A stretch of 64,000 nucleotides of DNA from positions 434,001 through 498,000 of the forward strand of contig NW_026577925.1 in the NCBI RefSeq assembly GCF_029407905.1, in the 5' to 3' direction. Within the stretch, counting starts at the first letter, position 1. Every line of letters begins with the position of its first letter. Positions 60,607 through 64,000 of the stretch are shown one piece after another. The notes beneath the pieces are model-generated. The model searched no databases and was not told the origin of the DNA. It saw nothing but the letters and a program-made list of their open reading frames with translations. The stretch is from Bubalus kerabau. Its lineage: Eukaryota; Chordata; Mammalia; Artiodactyla; Bovidae. Position numbers and translations under genes: made by a program.

Positions 60607-61940
60607 GGCGGCTAAACAACAGCTTGGGAATGCAGCCTGGGGCGCTTCCCTTCCCTCGGACAGAGCTCTCCTTCAGGCCCTAAGCCCTCTGCAAGGAGGC
60701 ATGGATCATAGGTGCAAAGGGAAGGGAAGAGCGGAGCTGAGGCCAGTAAGGCGCCCGCCAGTCACGTCTCCCCCACTTCCGCAGTCTGTTCCCTCCCCTG
60801 CGCGAAAGCTAGAAGCTGGGAAGGGCTTGGCGAGGCTCGCCCAGGCAGAGCAGCCTCTAGGCCGGGGCTCTGCGATATCGCGCCTGGGCGCAGATCTGGA
60901 GCTCCGCTGGAGTGGAAGCTCATTCGGTCCTTCCCAATACAGGCTTGCAAGCACCCGACGGTGGCCTGACTCTATTCTCCCGCGTGCTGGGAGTGGGCTT
61001 CCAATCCAGGGCACAGAGCACTGCCTGGAGCTCTCTGCTCAGGGGCTGGTTCCCCTGCACTGGGACTGTGCTAGGGAGCCCAAAGGCACAGGGGAAGGCC
61101 CCAAACCACATGCACACGACTCTGCTCTGGAGCTGAGCTCCGGGGAAGCCCAGTCTGTAAGGCGGTTTCTGAACACAAACGGAGGAACACTCTGGCTGTG
61201 GAGCTCCCTCCCCATGACAGGGGCACTGGGACCCTGATTCCCTCCATTCAGCGCTGAGTCTGGGCTACCAAGCAACAGCTTGGGAATGCAACCTGGGGCA
61301 TTTCCCTTCCCTCAGACAGAGGTCTCCCTGCGGGAGGCTTTCGCAGTTTGCACACCCCCGTGCCCTAAGCCGTCTGCAAGGAGGCCTGGCTCCTAGGTCC
61401 AAAGGGAAGGCAAGAGCGGAGCTGAGGCCAGTCAGGAGCCAGTCATGTCGCCCACACTCCCGCAGCCTGCTCCTTTGCAGGCACAAACGCTAGAAGCTGG
61501 GAAGGGCTTGGCGAGGCTCGCCCAGGCAGAGCAGCCTCTCGACAGGGGCTCTGTCCTATCGCACCTGGGCGCAGGTCTGCAGCTCCGCCGGTGTGGAAGC
61601 TCACTCGGTCCTTTCCAATACAGGCTTGCAAGGACCCGCCGCCAGCCTAACTCATCTCTCCCGCGTGCTGGGACTGGGCATCCAGGCCTGGGCACAAAGC
61701 ACTGCCTGGAGCTCTTTGCTCAGGGGCTGGTTCCCCTACGCTGGGGCTGTGCTAGGGAGCCCAAACGCACATGTCAAGGCCCCAAAACACATCCACACGT
61801 CTCTGCTCTGCAACAGAGCTCCGGGGAAGCCCAGTCTGGCAGGCGCTTTCTGGGCACAAAGGGAGGAACACTCTGGCTGTGGAGCTTCCTCCCCAAGACA
61901 GGGGCACTAGGACCCTGATTCCCTCCGTTTACCGCTGAGT
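60607..61940. repeat. Diverged GC-rich S/L-derived units
   Basis: Two ~650-670-bp units, marked by 'ctctgctctggagctgagctc' (61127) and 'ctctgctctgcaacagagctc' (61799). Both contain 'gctagaagctgggaagggcttgg' and 'gagtctgggc/gagtctgcat' landmarks. They are clearly related to each other and weakly to L units, and are richer in GC and CpG. Absent from block I, where the same point (28618) jumps straight to the final unit. Confidence 0.7.
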
Positions 61941-62189
61941 CTGCATTGCCAAGCAACAGCTTGCGAACGCAGCCTGGGGCGCTTCCCTTCCCTCGGACAG
62001 AGCTCTCCTTGCGGTAGGCCTTGGTAGTTTGCATACAATGGGGCCCTAAGCCCTCTGCAAGTTGGCCTGGCTCCTAGGTCCAAAGGGCAGGCCAGAGCGG
62101 AGCTGAGGCTGTCAGGCTCCAGACACATCTCCCATACTCCTGCATCCTGATCCTACCCGGGCGTGAACGCTAGAAGCTGGGAAGGTACC
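61941..62189. repeat. Diverged edge unit leading into C4
   Basis: Counterpart of 28561-28815 at an offset of 33,383 bp, nearly identical from 'ctctccttgcggtaggcc' onwards. Confidence 0.7.
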
Positions 62190-62425
62190 TGGACCGTGCA
62201 GGGGCGGGGCGAACGCGGGCCGTGTGGGGCGGGGTTCGGCTTCTGGCGGGGGTGGGGGCGGGCTTCCCAGTTGTGCTCTCGGAGGTGGACACTGAGGCTG
62301 CAAACGCGCCGGGAGTGCACCCGGGACTGGGTAAACCCGGGCTGCGCGGGTCGAGATTCCGATGGCTTTAGGTGGGGGTCGGTCCCAATTGCACTCTCGG
62401 GGGTTGCAACTGCGGCTGGGAACGC
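62190..62425. repeat. CpG-rich minisatellite of C4
   Basis: Only two ~120-bp units. C4 is 123 bp shorter than C1 between shared flanks (offset falls from 33,383 to 33,260), which is one minisatellite unit. Confidence 0.7.
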
Positions 62426-62492
62426 CCATTTCGTCCGCTCCTGGGTCCCCAAGGATCACCATCCCGTGGGTGCAGCGGAGGGCTGCGGACCA

Positions 62493-62501
62493 CAGGTAAG
62501 G
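62493..62501 (+). promoter_or_regulatory. Splice-donor-like site CAG|GTAAGG in C4
   Basis: Same as in C1 and C3. Confidence 0.4.
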
Positions 62502-62949
62502 GAACTGGGACTGCGTGGAGCAGGGAACCACGTATTCCGCCCTCTGTTGGCACATTCTCGGAGCTCCCCAACCTGGAGGTTGCAGAAAGGCCTCGCCCTT
62601 GGTGTCAAGGCCTTTACCGCTCCACCCCTTTGCTGAAGAATCTCAGTCTGCACCGTTTTCCCAAGCAGCCTAGTGTCCCCTGGAAGTCCAAGGGACAGAA
62701 CCCTGAACTCTGGCCGGCTGGCCCAGCCCTGCTTCTGGCACTTTGTAGGCCAGCGGGCCCTGGAGCACCTGCTAGGATGAGAAAGGGAAGGGTCCGCGAA
62801 TTGCACCCTAGAAAGTTAGTAGGGTGCATGGATTTCAAACCCTGGTGGCCGCCCAGGCAGCAAAGAAGGGGGGAGGGCACCTTGCTGCCCTTTCATGGCA
62901 GAATCTGTGGCTGTCCTGATGCGTGGGCCTTTTCATGGGGACCTTGTGC

Positions 62950-62955
62950 AATAAA
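62950..62955 (+). terminator. Poly(A) signal AATAAA of C4
   Basis: Same context as in C1 and C2, including the GT-rich element. Confidence 0.55.
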
Positions 62956-62970
62956 AGTTTGGTGTTTTGG

Positions 62971-64000
62971 TACTGAATAATTAGAAATTGTAAAAAGTTT
63001 AAATTATGTGGTGGTGTAATTAAAAAACAAAACAAAACAAAACCAAGCCCCAAGTGTTTGGCACAGGGAGGTTTAAGTATTGAAGGCCTGTTTTCCTTGC
63101 ACTGTGGCATTCTATCAAGAAGTGTGCAGGATTTTTTTTTTTTAAGAAAAGTGTTCGAAGTGAGGGAAACAGGAAACCCAGAGGTGCCCCTGTATTTTGG
63201 GGAAGGCCTTAGGAGGTCACTTGGAAATGCTGCTGGCTGTGGGGGAGGGGGGCAGATGGGCTGTGCAGGCTTGTCCTTTGCATTCATGTTCTTGTGTGTA
63301 GAAACCCAGCTCGGAGCCATCTCCTGATGTGTAAGAATTTCGCAGACAAACCTTGAGCTAAGCAATGCATTTGTTCCTGAGGAAATGTTTGTCTTAAGCG
63401 ATGTAAATATCCTATGTATATCCGCTGGACTCTGGCTTCAGGTCGGTTCCCCCAGTAGGCTCAGAAGCGACTTGAACAAAACAGTATGTTTGCCTCGTAC
63501 CTTGTTCTCCTAATCTATGTTAAGGAAATGATATATTTGCCTGGAATACTGCCTTTCTTCAAGATTCATGTCAATCAGTTTTTGGCCCAGGATGACTCAC
63601 CTGCTGCCAATGTGACCTCAAGGCATGTCGTGGGGGAGGGGCCTGGTGCCATTCCCTGAGACAGTGCCTTTCTTTCCTTAGCTGACTGCTAGTGCCTGTA
63701 GAATATCTGGCTAGAGACCAGCAGGGCGCACACCCCGCCTCAAGTCTAAGTCAGCAGCTTTCTCTATCTCATTTATACTTTAATAACAATTGATGACACA
63801 AAAGCTCTGAGCGATCAAATCATATCAAATATTCATTTCAGATTGAAGATGCATTCCATGGTATTGCCATCTTAAGTCTTTCCATTGTTATGGAATATCT
63901 GTCCATGTATTCAGGATAGTTTTCAGCCAGGGTGTATAATTTCCACTGTGCCAGTCTTGTCATCCTCGTTACATCCATGGCAAAGTGTTGTATTCATGTT
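62971..64000. other. A/T-rich non-coding part of C4
   Basis: Matches C2 from about 34202 on. No gene seen before the window ends. Confidence 0.65.

Larger units (their letters stand above)
62430..62970 (+). ncRNA. Possible short non-coding transcript unit in C4
   Basis: Counterpart of 29171-29710. It contains a 202-codon frame (62372-62980) that runs through the donor-like site, but this frame is not the one open in C1-C3, so it is probably chance. Confidence 0.25.
62190..64000. repeat. C-unit macrosatellite, copy 4, cut by window end
   Basis: Enters from the S/L edge exactly as C1 does. The 5' part resembles C1, the middle (62600-62800) resembles C3, and from the poly(A) region on it resembles C2 (for example 'caagccccaagtgtttggcac'). 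Continues past the window. Confidence 0.8.

Noticed and set aside
1..64000. CRISPR array, bacterial operon or phage
   Set aside because: The repeats are long tandem satellites without unique spacers, SINEs and an ERV LTR are present, and there are no bacterial gene signatures.

Overview
This window is vertebrate heterochromatin, almost certainly from the pericentromere of a bovine (Bos-type) chromosome. No protein-coding gene can be supported in it. The organism call rests on three things read in the sequence: two long arrays of a ~1.40-kb CpG-rich tandem repeat that I recognise as bovine satellite I (the 1.715 g/ml satellite, monomer about 1,402 bp; the sheep and goat version is about 0.8 kb); Bov-A2 SINEs with (AGC)n tails; and other ruminant-specific dispersed repeats. 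|| Layout: (1) 1-20999, satellite I array 1, about 15 monomers. (2) 21000-28815, a second tandem family made of alternating ~695-bp (L) and ~533-bp (S) units, interrupted at 23485-24772 by a minus-strand solo LTR with a 6-bp target duplication. (3) 28816-38630, a ~4.45-kb macrosatellite ('C unit'): two full copies and a third cut short. Each copy starts with a CpG-rich ~120-bp minisatellite, followed by a splice-donor-like site, a poly(A) signal, and several kb of A/T-rich DNA holding two SINEs. (4) 38631-48113, satellite I array 2. (5) 48114-62189, a longer S/L array with a second copy of the same solo LTR at 50599-51896 and GC-rich diverged units at its right end. (6) 62190-64000, the start of a fourth C unit, running off the window. 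|| Parts 1-3 and 4-6 are two versions of one composite block. 19081-25395 matches 46195-52520 at an offset of 27,114 bp rising to 27,126 bp. From about 25200 on, block I matches 57249 onward at an offset of 32,048 bp. The jump of about 4,922 bp equals four S+L dimers of ~1,230 bp, which points to in-register unequal exchange. || Satellite I falls into two subfamilies, A (older, more diverged) and B (GC-richer, homogeneous, with an extra CACGTG), and switches between them abruptly inside the arrays. Long open frames occur throughout the GC-rich parts, but they shift frame from copy to copy and are not genes. The most promising functional candidate is the C unit's GC-box/splice-donor/poly(A) module, which looks like a repeated non-coding transcription unit. 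Identities are given from recognition; no database search was possible.
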